Below are positions 43,984 to 52,363 of a stretch of DNA of 64,000 nucleotides, in pieces. The DNA is from Candidatus Nitrohelix vancouverensis (lineage in GTDB: Bacteria; Nitrospinota; Nitrospinia; Nitrospinales; VA-1). The stretch spans positions 1,452,557 through 1,516,556 of the forward strand of contig CP048620.1 of NCBI GenBank assembly GCA_015698305.1, given 5' to 3'. Position numbers and translations under genes: made by a program. Below the pieces are notes generated by a model. The model saw nothing but the letters and a program-made list of their open reading frames with translations. It made no database searches and was not told the origin of the DNA. Position 1 is the stretch's first letter; each line of letters opens with the position of its first letter.

Positions 43984-45753
43984 ATGTTTATATCAAAATC
44001 ACTGAAATGGAATCTTGCGCGTTTGGCAACGATTCTTTTCGCTAGCGCGCTATCCGTATCCGTGGTCTGCGCTGAAGAGGAGGCCGATCCCGCGGAAATT
44101 GCGATCGGGGAACGCTTGTTTCTGGAAACCCGGTTCGCCCAGTTTTTCTTCGCCAATTCGGGGGGAGACGCCAATCACGAACTGCTAGCGGGGGATCCCG
44201 TTATGGATACGACTGCGACTGTCAATGGATCCCTGCCGGGGCCTTTCGCCGGGCAGTCGATGAATTGTTCGGCCTGTCATCTGGTCGATGCTCAGTTGGA
44301 AGAGCTTGGCGGGGGAATGCGGTCCTATGGCGATTTTGCGCCGCGCAGTCCAATCCCCGATCGCCCGGTTTCTGAAGGCGGCGACGGTCAGTTGTTTGCG
44401 GTGCGTAATTCTCCGCCTCTGGTGAACGCTTCCCTGCCGCGGCGCGGCGGTTTCTTTTTTCACTTCGATGCCGAGTTTGCGACGATGGAAGATTTGGTCA
44501 AGGGTACTTTGTCGGGCCGCAACTACGGCTGGTTAGCGACGGAAAGCGAGCAGGCGATAGCGCATACGGCGTCGATCATTCGCGACGACAACGGTCTTGG
44601 AGAACTGGCGCAGGAATTTGGCGGGGCCTATAAAGAAGTTCTGCGCGGCAATCCGCGGGATGGTGGCGGAGCCCTGATCGAAGACCTGGTCCTGCCGGAA
44701 GAATTCCAGGTCGACGTGGACGATCCGGCGACGACCGACGATATGATTTTCTCGGCGGTCGCCAAAATCATTTCCGCTTACGTCACCGACCTGGCCTTCA
44801 GTCGGGATGAGGCGACGGATGAATTTAATCTCTCGCCTTATGATGTGTTTCTTGAAAAGAATAGTCTGGATCGTAAACCGGCGAATGGCGAAAGAGAGCT
44901 GGAATACAGCCAGCGTCTGTTGAGAGAAATCAAGAACCTGTCGAGTCCGGTTTATGTGCGGGACGGCGTGGACGGGAGCTTTCAGTTTCACGATCAGGAT
45001 TTTGAATTCGGTCGGGAGGAATTAAAGGGGTTGGAAATTTTTCTGACGCAATCCAGCAACAAGCATCGACGCGGGCCGAAAAAGAAGAGCGGCGTTGGAA
45101 ATTGCGTGGCCTGCCATGCGGCGCCGAATTTCACCGACTTCAATTTTCATAATACCGGGGCGACGCAAAAAGAATACGACGCAATCCATCGCAGGGGGGC
45201 ATTCAAACGGATCAAAATACCGGGACTGTTCAAACGGCTGGCGCATCACGACCGCTACCTTCCGGCGACTCCGGCGCATCCCAACGCTTCCGGAATGTTT
45301 CGAAGCGTGCCTGAAGCAGATAGTACCAAAACCGATCTGGGCTTGTGGAATGTCTATGCCAACCCGGATTTCCCGAGTTCTCAACAACGGCTGTGGAAAC
45401 TTCTTTGCGAAAAGGAAATTGGCCAGCAATTTGAGATGGAGACGCTTTACCAAAACCGTCGCCTGATTAAGAAAGTCTTCGGCAAGTGCTGGAACCACAA
45501 ACTGCTGGACGGCTCCGTGGCTTTATTCAAGACGCCGGGATTGCGCGATCTGGGACATTCCGCTCCGTACATGCACAACGGACAGGAGAATCGCATTGAA
45601 GATGTCGTTGAGTTTTACAGGGAGTCTTCGGATCTGGCGCGCAAGAAAAAGTTGCGCAATGCAGCGCCTGAACTGAAAGATATTTTTATTAAGCAGAGGG
45701 ATGTTCAACCTCTGACTCGTTTCCTGAAATCCTTGAATGAGGATTACGAGTAG
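43984..45753 (+). CDS. Two-heme cytochrome c peroxidase / MauG-like periplasmic protein
   Basis: The 589-residue protein has a signal peptide (MFISKSLKWNLARLATILF...VVCA, cut near 30). Two CxxCH heme-binding sites are present, C95-C98-H99 (NCSACHLV) and C374-C377-H378 (NCVACHAAPNF). Classical bacterial cytochrome c peroxidases are about 330 residues; this long form has large insertions, including about 180-370 between the hemes. A C-terminal KTPGLRDLGHSAPYMHNGQ block is shared with the family. It may reduce peroxide or oxidise a protein or organic substrate. Two Fur-like sites upstream suggest iron control. GAGGGG precedes the ATG; a GTG at 43942 is less likely. Confidence 0.85.
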   Translation: MFISKSLKWNLARLATILFASALSVSVVCAEEEADPAEIAIGERLFLETRFAQFFFANSGGDANHELLAGDPVMDTTATVNGSLPGPFAGQSMNCSACHLVDAQLEELGGGMRSYGDFAPRSPIPDRPVSEGGDGQLFAVRNSPPLVNASLPRRGGFFFHFDAEFATMEDLVKGTLSGRNYGWLATESEQAIAHTASIIRDDNGLGELAQEFGGAYKEVLRGNPRDGGGALIEDLVLPEEFQVDVDDPATTDDMIFSAVAKIISAYVTDLAFSRDEATDEFNLSPYDVFLEKNSLDRKPANGERELEYSQRLLREIKNLSSPVYVRDGVDGSFQFHDQDFEFGREELKGLEIFLTQSSNKHRRGPKKKSGVGNCVACHAAPNFTDFNFHNTGATQKEYDAIHRRGAFKRIKIPGLFKRLAHHDRYLPATPAHPNASGMFRSVPEADSTKTDLGLWNVYANPDFPSSQQRLWKLLCEKEIGQQFEMETLYQNRRLIKKVFGKCWNHKLLDGSVALFKTPGLRDLGHSAPYMHNGQENRIEDVVEFYRESSDLARKKKLRNAAPELKDIFIKQRDVQPLTRFLKSLNEDYE

Positions 45754-45771
45754 GAAATATTTCCCAAGGGG

Positions 45772-45807
45772 TCAGGCGGTTTGACGGGTATCCATGAGAC
45801 CGCCTGA
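45772..45807. other. Inverted repeat after the peroxidase-like gene
   Basis: TCAGGCGGT (45772-45780) and ACCGCCTGA (45799-45807) form a perfect 9-bp stem with an 18-base loop. There is no T-run. It lies between convergent genes and could act as a factor-dependent terminator or protect the 3' end. Confidence 0.5.
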
Positions 45808-45859
45808 TCCTGCAGGGAATCTGCGTAGTGAAATGATTTTGTAGATGAGGCTAATATTA

Positions 45860-46549
45860 TTATTGCCGTTCCTTGAAAAACGAAATGTGTATCCAGACGA
45901 GCAGGCTGGAGCCCGCGAGTTCGGACATTTCCTCGATATTGGAAAGGGTTTTGTATCGGCTCAAGCTCTGCGCGTCGATCGCGCTTCCAAACAGTTTGGC
46001 CTGAACGGTTTCGAGTACGGCGGCGAAAACGAACAGGGCGGTCATGACGACGGCCCATTTGAACAGATGCGGCGTGGATCGAAATTGCAGGTAGTAAAAA
46101 ATGCACAAGGCGCCGCCGATCCCCAGAAGAAGGGGCGATAGCAGGACGACCCACAACAAGGCGCCGCCCGCTTCGGACACGCCAAAATAATCCCGCAGAT
46201 TTTGTCCCCCTTCGCTTTGCATGATCCATCGCGTCGCGGTTTCATGAACCTGTCCGGTTTCGTCGGCCGACATGGCGAGCATCAGGACTGCGACTGCAAA
46301 CCATCCATAAACGCTGAAATTATTTTCACGCGGGGAGCGTTGCGCGCTGTCGTAGCCGCAGGCGAGGGCGGCGATAGCGGCCAGGGTGAATTTGAAACTG
46401 GAATACCAGGTCGGCAGGTTGCCTTCGCCGCCGAGATCGATGAGCGTTCCGATTTGCGAATGGTCTGCGTAGGCGCTGTGCAGTAACAGGAATAGCAAAT
46501 CGCAGGCAAGCAGGACGCAGAGAATGGTTTTCGTCGGCAAAGTTTTCAT
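45860..46549 (-). CDS. Integral membrane protein with conserved-looking acidic/His motifs
   Basis: The 229-residue protein has five or six hydrophobic helices. Polar motifs stand out between them: SADETGQVHETATRW near residue 95 and NIEEMSELAGSS near 205, both with several acidic residues beside membrane segments. They could bind a metal or a substrate head group. It overlaps the upstream sulfatase-like gene by 4 bp and so shares its transcript. I do not recognise the family. Loci pairing such a protein with an alkaline-phosphatase-type enzyme suggest envelope glycan or lipid modification. Confidence 0.6.
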   Translation of the reverse strand: MKTLPTKTILCVLLACDLLFLLLHSAYADHSQIGTLIDLGGEGNLPTWYSSFKFTLAAIAALACGYDSAQRSPRENNFSVYGWFAVAVLMLAMSADETGQVHETATRWIMQSEGGQNLRDYFGVSEAGGALLWVVLLSPLLLGIGGALCIFYYLQFRSTPHLFKWAVVMTALFVFAAVLETVQAKLFGSAIDAQSLSRYKTLSNIEEMSELAGSSLLVWIHISFFKERQ

Positions 46550-48039
46550 GGCGTTTCCTTTGGCAGATAGCCGCCTGCAATCAGCGCGGCGCGCATGGCG
46601 TCGCTGATTTCTTTATTGTCCTGAACTGAGGGCTTGGAAGTATGATCGCGCCTCCATTGATCGAGGAGCGCGACGTACTCGCTGACTTTTTCGGGATGTT
46701 GTTCAGACACTTCATTTTCTATTCCTGCGTTGCGCAGATCAAACAGGAGGCGACGCTCGTCGCCAAAGTCATCAGTTTCACGGACCAATTTCCAGTCCTT
46801 GGAGCGAATCATTTCATATTCGGTTTCATAGGGAGTTTCCTGCGCGAACACATAGGGCGTGTGCGTATCGTTCAGGAGCGAATGACCGGCTAGCCCGGCG
46901 ACGGACGGGAAGCCGAGCAGGTCAAGAGCGGTCGGCGCAACGTCGATGCTTGAGACCATGCGTTTCACCCGGTGCGGTTGCATCGCTTTTGCTTTTGGCG
47001 GTTTGATGATTAGCGGAATGCGGATGGCCGGGTCGTAATATCGGGCGGTGTGCCCCGGTCCCTTTTTAAAAACGCCTCCCTCTGGATACTCGAACAGAAG
47101 TTCTCCGTGATCGGCGACCAGCAAGAGGGCGGTGTTGTCGTAAAGGCCTTTTCGTTTCAGCAGGTCGATCAACTCGCCGAGTTGATCGTCGACCAGACGG
47201 ATTTCGCCATCGTACAAAGCCTGAACAGGTCCTTTGAATTCGTCCGGCAACAGGCCTTGTCGCCATGCCGTCGCCAGATCGTTGGAGCAACGGATGTTGA
47301 AGAGACCGTCGAACCCTTCCAGCGTTTGAGGCGGCGGAATGTCGGCGTACATGGAATCGTAGGGCGGCGGCGGGTCGTAACTTTCATGAATATTTTGAAC
47401 ATGCAGCCAGACGAAGAAATTTTCTCTTTGACTGACCTCATTTGACGGCTCTTTTGTGAGATTGCTCCAGTTTTCGAGCCAGTTGCGAAACGCCGTGAAT
47501 ACGGCGATGTCTTTTTCCAGAGATTTATCGTCGTGGTCGTGGCTTTCTATTTTATGATATTCAAAGGTGTCGAAGCCGCGGTTGAGACCCGATTCCTCGG
47601 CGAGCGCATAATAACCGACAAAGGCGGCGGTTTCGTAACCCTTGCCTTTTAAAAAATCTGATAGAATCGGCGCGTGATCGGGTAGAGCTTGCCCGTTGTC
47701 GACCAGCCCATGCTGGAAGGGGTACAGTCCTGTCAGCAGGCTGGCGTGCGAAGGCGCGGAATTGGTGGCGATGCTGAAGGCGTTTTCAAACAGCAAACCT
47801 TCATTGGCGAGCGCTTGCATGACGGGGCTGGTGTCGCGCGAGTAACCATAGGCGTTGAGATGATCGGGGCGCAAGGTGTCGAGGGTGACGATGATGAGAT
47901 TCGCTCGCGTGGGAGAGGCTTCGCCGCTAAAGATTTGGACGAGTCGGATTCCCTGCCATGAAGCCGCGCCTAGCAGAGTGAACGCAAAAACGATGAGGAA
48001 CGCCCGTTTTTTTATTGAGAGATGTTGAGTGATGGTCAT
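46546..48039 (-). CDS. Alkaline-phosphatase-superfamily (sulfatase-like) membrane-anchored enzyme
   Basis: About 497 residues with an N-terminal membrane anchor (about 12-30) and a periplasmic sulfatase-fold domain. IIVTLDTLRPDHLNAYGY carries metal ligands, NSAPSHASLLTG is the nucleophile region, and LLLVADHGELLFE holds the second metal-binding Asp-His. The formylglycine signature C/S-x-P-x-R reads S94-A-P-S-H98, with His in place of Arg. Normal sulfatase maturation is therefore doubtful, and a phospho- or phosphoglycerol-transferase role is possible. The frame runs on to 48162, but ATG 48039 avoids overlap with the divergent adenylation gene. Confidence 0.8.
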   Translation of the reverse strand: MTITQHLSIKKRAFLIVFAFTLLGAASWQGIRLVQIFSGEASPTRANLIIVTLDTLRPDHLNAYGYSRDTSPVMQALANEGLLFENAFSIATNSAPSHASLLTGLYPFQHGLVDNGQALPDHAPILSDFLKGKGYETAAFVGYYALAEESGLNRGFDTFEYHKIESHDHDDKSLEKDIAVFTAFRNWLENWSNLTKEPSNEVSQRENFFVWLHVQNIHESYDPPPPYDSMYADIPPPQTLEGFDGLFNIRCSNDLATAWRQGLLPDEFKGPVQALYDGEIRLVDDQLGELIDLLKRKGLYDNTALLLVADHGELLFEYPEGGVFKKGPGHTARYYDPAIRIPLIIKPPKAKAMQPHRVKRMVSSIDVAPTALDLLGFPSVAGLAGHSLLNDTHTPYVFAQETPYETEYEMIRSKDWKLVRETDDFGDERRLLFDLRNAGIENEVSEQHPEKVSEYVALLDQWRRDHTSKPSVQDNKEISDAMRAALIAGGYLPKETP

Positions 48040-48086
48040 TGCAAAAAATAATTCTGGGAATCCATGAATGCTTGAAAGATCAAGTC

Positions 48087-49607
48087 GTGCTGGCGATTGA
48101 TTATTTGAAAACGACGGTTGAACGATATCCCGACAAGACGGCGATTGTCGACTCCGGCGCAAGCGTTTCGTTTTTACAAGTCTGGAATCGCGCCCTGCAT
48201 CTGGCTCGCTGGATCAGCGTTCGATTTCCTGATCGCGGTTTGCCTGTGGCGATCGACCTGCCCAAATCCATCGACGCCATTATAGCTCTGGTCGCGGTTC
48301 AATTGAGCGGTAATATTTACGCGCCGCTCGACCCGGAAAGTCCGCCGGGGAGAAAACGAGAGATTTTTAAATCGCTGGGCGAGTTCCTCTGGCTCAGAGA
48401 AGAGGCTGGGCGGATCACATTGAACGACGAGGTCTACGACGAAGCGCCCGTTCAATCAGAGAATCTGGCGGGATTGGAGCAAGCCTTGCTCGAACGATTG
48501 GCGCACGGAGCCGACGCTTGTCCCCTGTACATCATGCACACTTCGGGCACGACGGGCAGACCGAAAGGCGTCGCCATTTCCAACGCTTCGGTGATCGATT
48601 ATATTGAATGGGCGATTGAAACCTACGCGGTCAGCGAGGCCGAGACGATCGGCAGTCAGGCGCCGCTTTGTTTTGATAACTCGACTCTGGACCTTTACCT
48701 TTGTTTTTTCACGGGAGCGACTCTGCACTTGATCCCGCGGGACACGCTGGCCTTTCCCCCCTTGCTGGGAGAATACCTGGAATCGATCCGGATCAATTTC
48801 ATTTTCTGGACGCCTTCCTTGATTTCCAATATGCTTGCGTTGAAAATCTGGCGCAGTGGAGAGGTTCCCGGTCTGAAAAAAATTCTGTTCGCCGGTGAGG
48901 CGATGCCCTTGAGCGTGTTGCGTCAGTTGCGGGAACTATTTCCCGACGCCTTGTTGTCCAACTTGTACGGACCGACGGAAGCGACGGTCGATACGACCTA
49001 CTGGATTTTCGGCGATGAACTGGAATCGCTCGAAGCGACGCCAATCGGCAAACCCTGCCGCAATCACCGTATCCTTCTGCTCGACGATGCGGGGCATTTG
49101 ATCGAACGCGCGGATACGCCTGGGGAAATTTGCATCGCCGGAGCGGGGGTCGCGCTGGGCTATTGGAACGAGCCGGAGTTGACGCGACAGGCGTTCATCG
49201 CAAACCCGGAGCCGGGGCGCTGTGATGAGATCATTTATAAAACCGGCGATATGGGATACGTATCGGGCAAGGATGCCTTGATTTATCTGACGGGACGCAA
49301 CGACGGTCAGTTCAAGCATCAGGGGCATCGCATCGAGTCCGGGGAAATCGAAAACGCCTTGAACGCGCTGGAGGGAATCGCGCAGTCCTGCGTGTTTTAC
49401 GACGCGGACAGCAAGGCGATCATCGCCTGCTATATGGCGGTGAAGGGCTACGAAGGGCCGCCGCAACGCGCGGACTTCAAAGACCGTTTACCGACCTATA
49501 TGTTTCCACGACGCTTTATCAAGGTGGAGACCTTTCCGCAGACGGTTAACGGCAAGCTGGATCGAAAGGCTCTCCGCGAACAATACAATCAAGGGCGTTA
49601 TGAGTAA
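48087..49607 (+). CDS. Stand-alone amino-acid adenylation enzyme (DltA-like)
   Basis: About 506 residues of the ANL adenylation family. Core motifs in order: YIMHTSGTTGRPKGVAIS (P-loop), LSNLYGPTEATVD, YKTGDMGY, GQFKHQGHRIESGEIE, and NGKLDRKAL with the catalytic C-terminal lysine. The size and the lack of condensation domains fit a free-standing enzyme that loads an amino acid on the carrier protein encoded next, as DltA does with D-alanine. The substrate is not deducible by eye. The frame extends to a TTG at 48039 that overlaps the divergent start; GTG 48087 (MLAIDYLKTTVERYPDKTAIV) fits family N-termini. Confidence 0.85.
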   Translation: MLAIDYLKTTVERYPDKTAIVDSGASVSFLQVWNRALHLARWISVRFPDRGLPVAIDLPKSIDAIIALVAVQLSGNIYAPLDPESPPGRKREIFKSLGEFLWLREEAGRITLNDEVYDEAPVQSENLAGLEQALLERLAHGADACPLYIMHTSGTTGRPKGVAISNASVIDYIEWAIETYAVSEAETIGSQAPLCFDNSTLDLYLCFFTGATLHLIPRDTLAFPPLLGEYLESIRINFIFWTPSLISNMLALKIWRSGEVPGLKKILFAGEAMPLSVLRQLRELFPDALLSNLYGPTEATVDTTYWIFGDELESLEATPIGKPCRNHRILLLDDAGHLIERADTPGEICIAGAGVALGYWNEPELTRQAFIANPEPGRCDEIIYKTGDMGYVSGKDALIYLTGRNDGQFKHQGHRIESGEIENALNALEGIAQSCVFYDADSKAIIACYMAVKGYEGPPQRADFKDRLPTYMFPRRFIKVETFPQTVNGKLDRKALREQYNQGRYE

Positions 49608-49860
49608 GACAGAAATCGAATCTCAACTCCGCGACTTCATCGAAGCGGAATTTCCCAATCCCGGCGTTGTTCTGGAGGCGACCACGAATCTGCTGGAGGA
49701 CTGGTTTGTGGACTCCTTCGCAATCGTAAACACCATCCTTTTTATCGAAACGCAATTCGGCGTTGAAGTGGCGCGCGCCGATGTGAACCCCTCTCATTTT
49801 CAAAGTATTCAAACCCTGGCGTCTTTCGTCGAAGAGCGCCTTCAGTCAAACGCAGGCTGA
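49600..49860 (+). CDS. Acyl/aminoacyl carrier protein (DltC-like)
   Basis: The 86-residue acidic four-helix carrier protein has the phosphopantetheine site in WFVDSFAIVNTILFIETQFGVEV. The modified serine is in DSF rather than the usual DSL. The start overlaps the adenylation gene by 8 bp, and the stop codon overlaps the start of the MBOAT-like gene. This indicates tight co-translation of the three Dlt-like parts. It should carry the activated amino acid to the membrane. Confidence 0.85.
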   Translation: MSKTEIESQLRDFIEAEFPNPGVVLEATTNLLEDWFVDSFAIVNTILFIETQFGVEVARADVNPSHFQSIQTLASFVEERLQSNAG

Positions 49861-51572
49861 TGGCCGGATTACTGGGAGCCGCCCCGGTCAGCCGCGAAAC
49901 CCAATTGGCGAATGATCGTCATTCGCCCGCTTTGGTCGTCCTCGTTCTCGCTTTTCTGTGCGTCTATATTTATTTGTTCACCCAGGCGGCGGACGAGATT
50001 GGCGCGCCGCTTCCGAAAGCGGTCGCCGATGCGGTGGGATGGCACCCGGAAAAAGTTTTTGACGACGATAACGTCAGCAGTGAACTGTACGTTCCCATGA
50101 CCTGGCTATACGATAACGACGATGAACGGTTTGTTTTGTTCGTCGGCGTCGCCATCGCTTTCCTGCTGGTTTATTTTCTTCCTCTCGATTTAAAACGTCC
50201 GTCCCTTGTAATCTCATTTTGCGTGATTGTGTCTATCCTTTACGGGCTAAGGGGGATCGCCGGTCTGGCCGCATCGCACGCTATTGTGTATCTGGTTCTG
50301 CACCCGGCGCGCGGTCTGCGCGTCTGGCTCGCGGGATGGCCCGGTTTTCTCGGCTATCTCGCGCTGGGAACTTATGAAGCGCTTTCTGTTTGGGCGATTT
50401 TGATTGCTGTGACTTGCGGCGTCGCTTCAGCAGTCCTGTATCGTTACCTTTTGATCCGCGCGCTGGACGCTCCGCGTCTGGCGCCCTGTCTGCGCGTGGT
50501 CGCAACGCAGTCCGCCATGATTGTGGCTCTGGGAGGCGCGGTCTGGGAAGGTCTTTCCGGGCAAACTTTTGAGCTTGCGCTCGGCGTTTTACTATTCTTC
50601 TGGCATTGGGAGCGCCTGCTTCTTTATTACGTCGACTATAAGGATGGGCAGATTCCGGCGGATATCAGCTTCTGGTCCTATCTCTCCGTTTTCATGGCGC
50701 CGGGGCAGATAGGCAACTGGAACTGGGGCGTGACGATCGGGCAGGGCTACGCCTATTGCCAGAATAATTTTTATTGCGAAGACAAGAATCGACTGATTGT
50801 CGACGGCTTGCGATTGTGGGCGCTTTCAATCACCTATCTGGTTCTGGCGCAATGGGGCGTTTATCTTTTGCTTGCTGTATTGCAGGATTTGGGGTTTGTC
50901 GTTTTTTCAAGGAATAGACAGATGACCTGCCATTTTATTTTTGACGGGCAGGTAACTACGTCTACCGTTCTGTTGACCAGCTTGATGGATTTATTGAGGT
51001 GGACCGCCATATGGGGCGGCGTCGTGCATTTCAAGGTGGGCTTGTGGAGAATTTGCGGTTATCGCATTGATCCTTATTTCAATTACCCCTGGCTTTCGAC
51101 CAATATGGTCGCGCTGTGGTCGCGATTTACTTTTCATTATCGCGAATTCCTCGTTAAGGTTTTTTACTATCCGGTCTTTTTTCGTTGTTTCCGTACTCGA
51201 CCCTATTTGCGGATCGCCTGCGCCACCTTTGCGGCGGCGGGCGTCGGTAATATGGTGTGGGGGCATCTTAGTGAAGCGGTTTTTTATAAGGGCGTGGCCT
51301 GGGGAAATATTGCCGGAGCCTTGCGCCAATGGCCTTATTTTGTTTTGTTGAGTCTGGGGATCACGGTTGCGCAGTTCTGGTTGATGCGCAAAAAAAGGGA
51401 TTCGCGCAAGCCCTGGACTTTTGATCGCCGAATCGTGCTGGACGCATTTGCCGCATACGTTACGCTACAGTTTTACGCTTTGATCCATGTATTTTATCAC
51501 TATTGCCAAGAGGGAACGACAGCGCAACACTTCAAATTGTTTTTGATTGGTTTTGGAATCGGGGGGAACTGA
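49860..51572 (+). CDS. MBOAT-like membrane acyltransferase (DltB-like)
   Basis: The 570-residue protein has about 12-14 hydrophobic helices. FNYPWLSTNMVALWSRFTFHYREFL resembles the MBOAT core (NFP...S...FWxRWH). The later H469 in GNMVWGHLSEAVFY is a candidate for the invariant active-site histidine. Its place after an adenylation enzyme and a carrier protein makes a DltB-like role the best fit: passing the carrier-bound group across the inner membrane. DltB is about 400 residues, so this is a long form with an extra 150-residue N-terminal membrane block. It ends 6 bp from a convergent Lys-Asp repeat gene. Confidence 0.65.
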   Translation: MAGLLGAAPVSRETQLANDRHSPALVVLVLAFLCVYIYLFTQAADEIGAPLPKAVADAVGWHPEKVFDDDNVSSELYVPMTWLYDNDDERFVLFVGVAIAFLLVYFLPLDLKRPSLVISFCVIVSILYGLRGIAGLAASHAIVYLVLHPARGLRVWLAGWPGFLGYLALGTYEALSVWAILIAVTCGVASAVLYRYLLIRALDAPRLAPCLRVVATQSAMIVALGGAVWEGLSGQTFELALGVLLFFWHWERLLLYYVDYKDGQIPADISFWSYLSVFMAPGQIGNWNWGVTIGQGYAYCQNNFYCEDKNRLIVDGLRLWALSITYLVLAQWGVYLLLAVLQDLGFVVFSRNRQMTCHFIFDGQVTTSTVLLTSLMDLLRWTAIWGGVVHFKVGLWRICGYRIDPYFNYPWLSTNMVALWSRFTFHYREFLVKVFYYPVFFRCFRTRPYLRIACATFAAAGVGNMVWGHLSEAVFYKGVAWGNIAGALRQWPYFVLLSLGITVAQFWLMRKKRDSRKPWTFDRRIVLDAFAAYVTLQFYALIHVFYHYCQEGTTAQHFKLFLIGFGIGGN

Positions 51573-51577
51573 TTTTT

Positions 51578-52363
51578 TTAATACGGGCAACCACGGTTTC
51601 TGAATGAACTGAAGAACACGTAGTTTTTACTTTCTCCCTGAAGCAGGAAGCGACAGCTGGGGCAGTTGCTGAACTTGTTGACGGTTTTTGAGTCGACAGA
51701 AATGAATTGATTGTTGAATTTGGAATCCCTCGGAAACAGAAAGTTCACCGCGTTGCCGCCTTCCTCGTCTCCGGCATCTTCTGCATCGGTCGAGTCTGCG
51801 ATATCATCTAGCGCGACGGTCTGATTGACCGTCAAAACCTTGTTGCCGCCGATCGAATCGGGCTTCACGCAATATTGAACCCGAATATTTCCTTCAATCG
51901 TATCAAATTTTCCATGACCGATCAGGCCTTTGCCTGACAAGTCGCCTGTTGTGGACTGCAAGGTGACATTCTTTGAGGTTACGTCTGCGAGAATACTTCC
52001 AGAGCTGGAATAAGCGTCCATTTTCGCTTTCATCCCTTCGATCTTGACGACGCCTCTGGCGGCGCAAATACCTCGCTCTAAAATGGAGCAAGCATAGTTA
52101 GCGTCCGCATCGGTATCCTTATCCTTGTCTTTGTCTTTGTCCTTATCTTTATCTTTGTCTTTGTCTTTGTCCTTATCTTTATCTTTGTCTTTGTCTTTGT
52201 CTTTATCTTTGTCCTTATCCTTATCGCTATTATGGAAGAAGGCCAAAGCGCTTTGAGGAGACAGAGGCTGTAAGGTTCCTTCAAGGACAAACTGCTTCCA
52301 GTCCGCCGAAAGAACGGCGAAGGCAATGAACGCTGACACTATGTATTTTTTATAGTTCGTCAT
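51578..52363 (-). CDS. Secreted protein with an 18-copy Asp-Lys dipeptide tract
   Basis: The 261-residue protein has an N-terminal hydrophobic export-like segment (about 7-20). After about residue 45 it has an unbroken (Asp-Lys)18 tract ending in DTDADAN, then a beta-rich domain of about 180 residues. That domain has six cysteines in all, including CPSC near the end and a terminal RGCPY, so disulfides are likely. KVNVTLQSTTGDLSGKG-like repeats suggest a beta-solenoid or sandwich. It overlaps the upstream repeat gene by 14 bp, so both are made from one message. No family is recognised; a surface role is an inference. Confidence 0.6.
   Translation of the reverse strand: MTNYKKYIVSAFIAFAVLSADWKQFVLEGTLQPLSPQSALAFFHNSDKDKDKDKDKDKDKDKDKDKDKDKDKDKDKDKDKDKDTDADANYACSILERGICAARGVVKIEGMKAKMDAYSSSGSILADVTSKNVTLQSTTGDLSGKGLIGHGKFDTIEGNIRVQYCVKPDSIGGNKVLTVNQTVALDDIADSTDAEDAGDEEGGNAVNFLFPRDSKFNNQFISVDSKTVNKFSNCPSCRFLLQGESKNYVFFSSFRNRGCPY
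52118..52225 (-). repeat. Hexanucleotide tract encoding (Asp-Lys)18
   Basis: Eighteen 6-bp units of the form YTTRTC on the + strand. The units differ only at synonymous third positions (GAT/GAC, AAA/AAG), so the peptide is perfectly regular while the DNA is not. Sub-blocks of five units recur, which points to past duplication by slippage. Changes in copy number would keep the frame. Confidence 0.95.
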
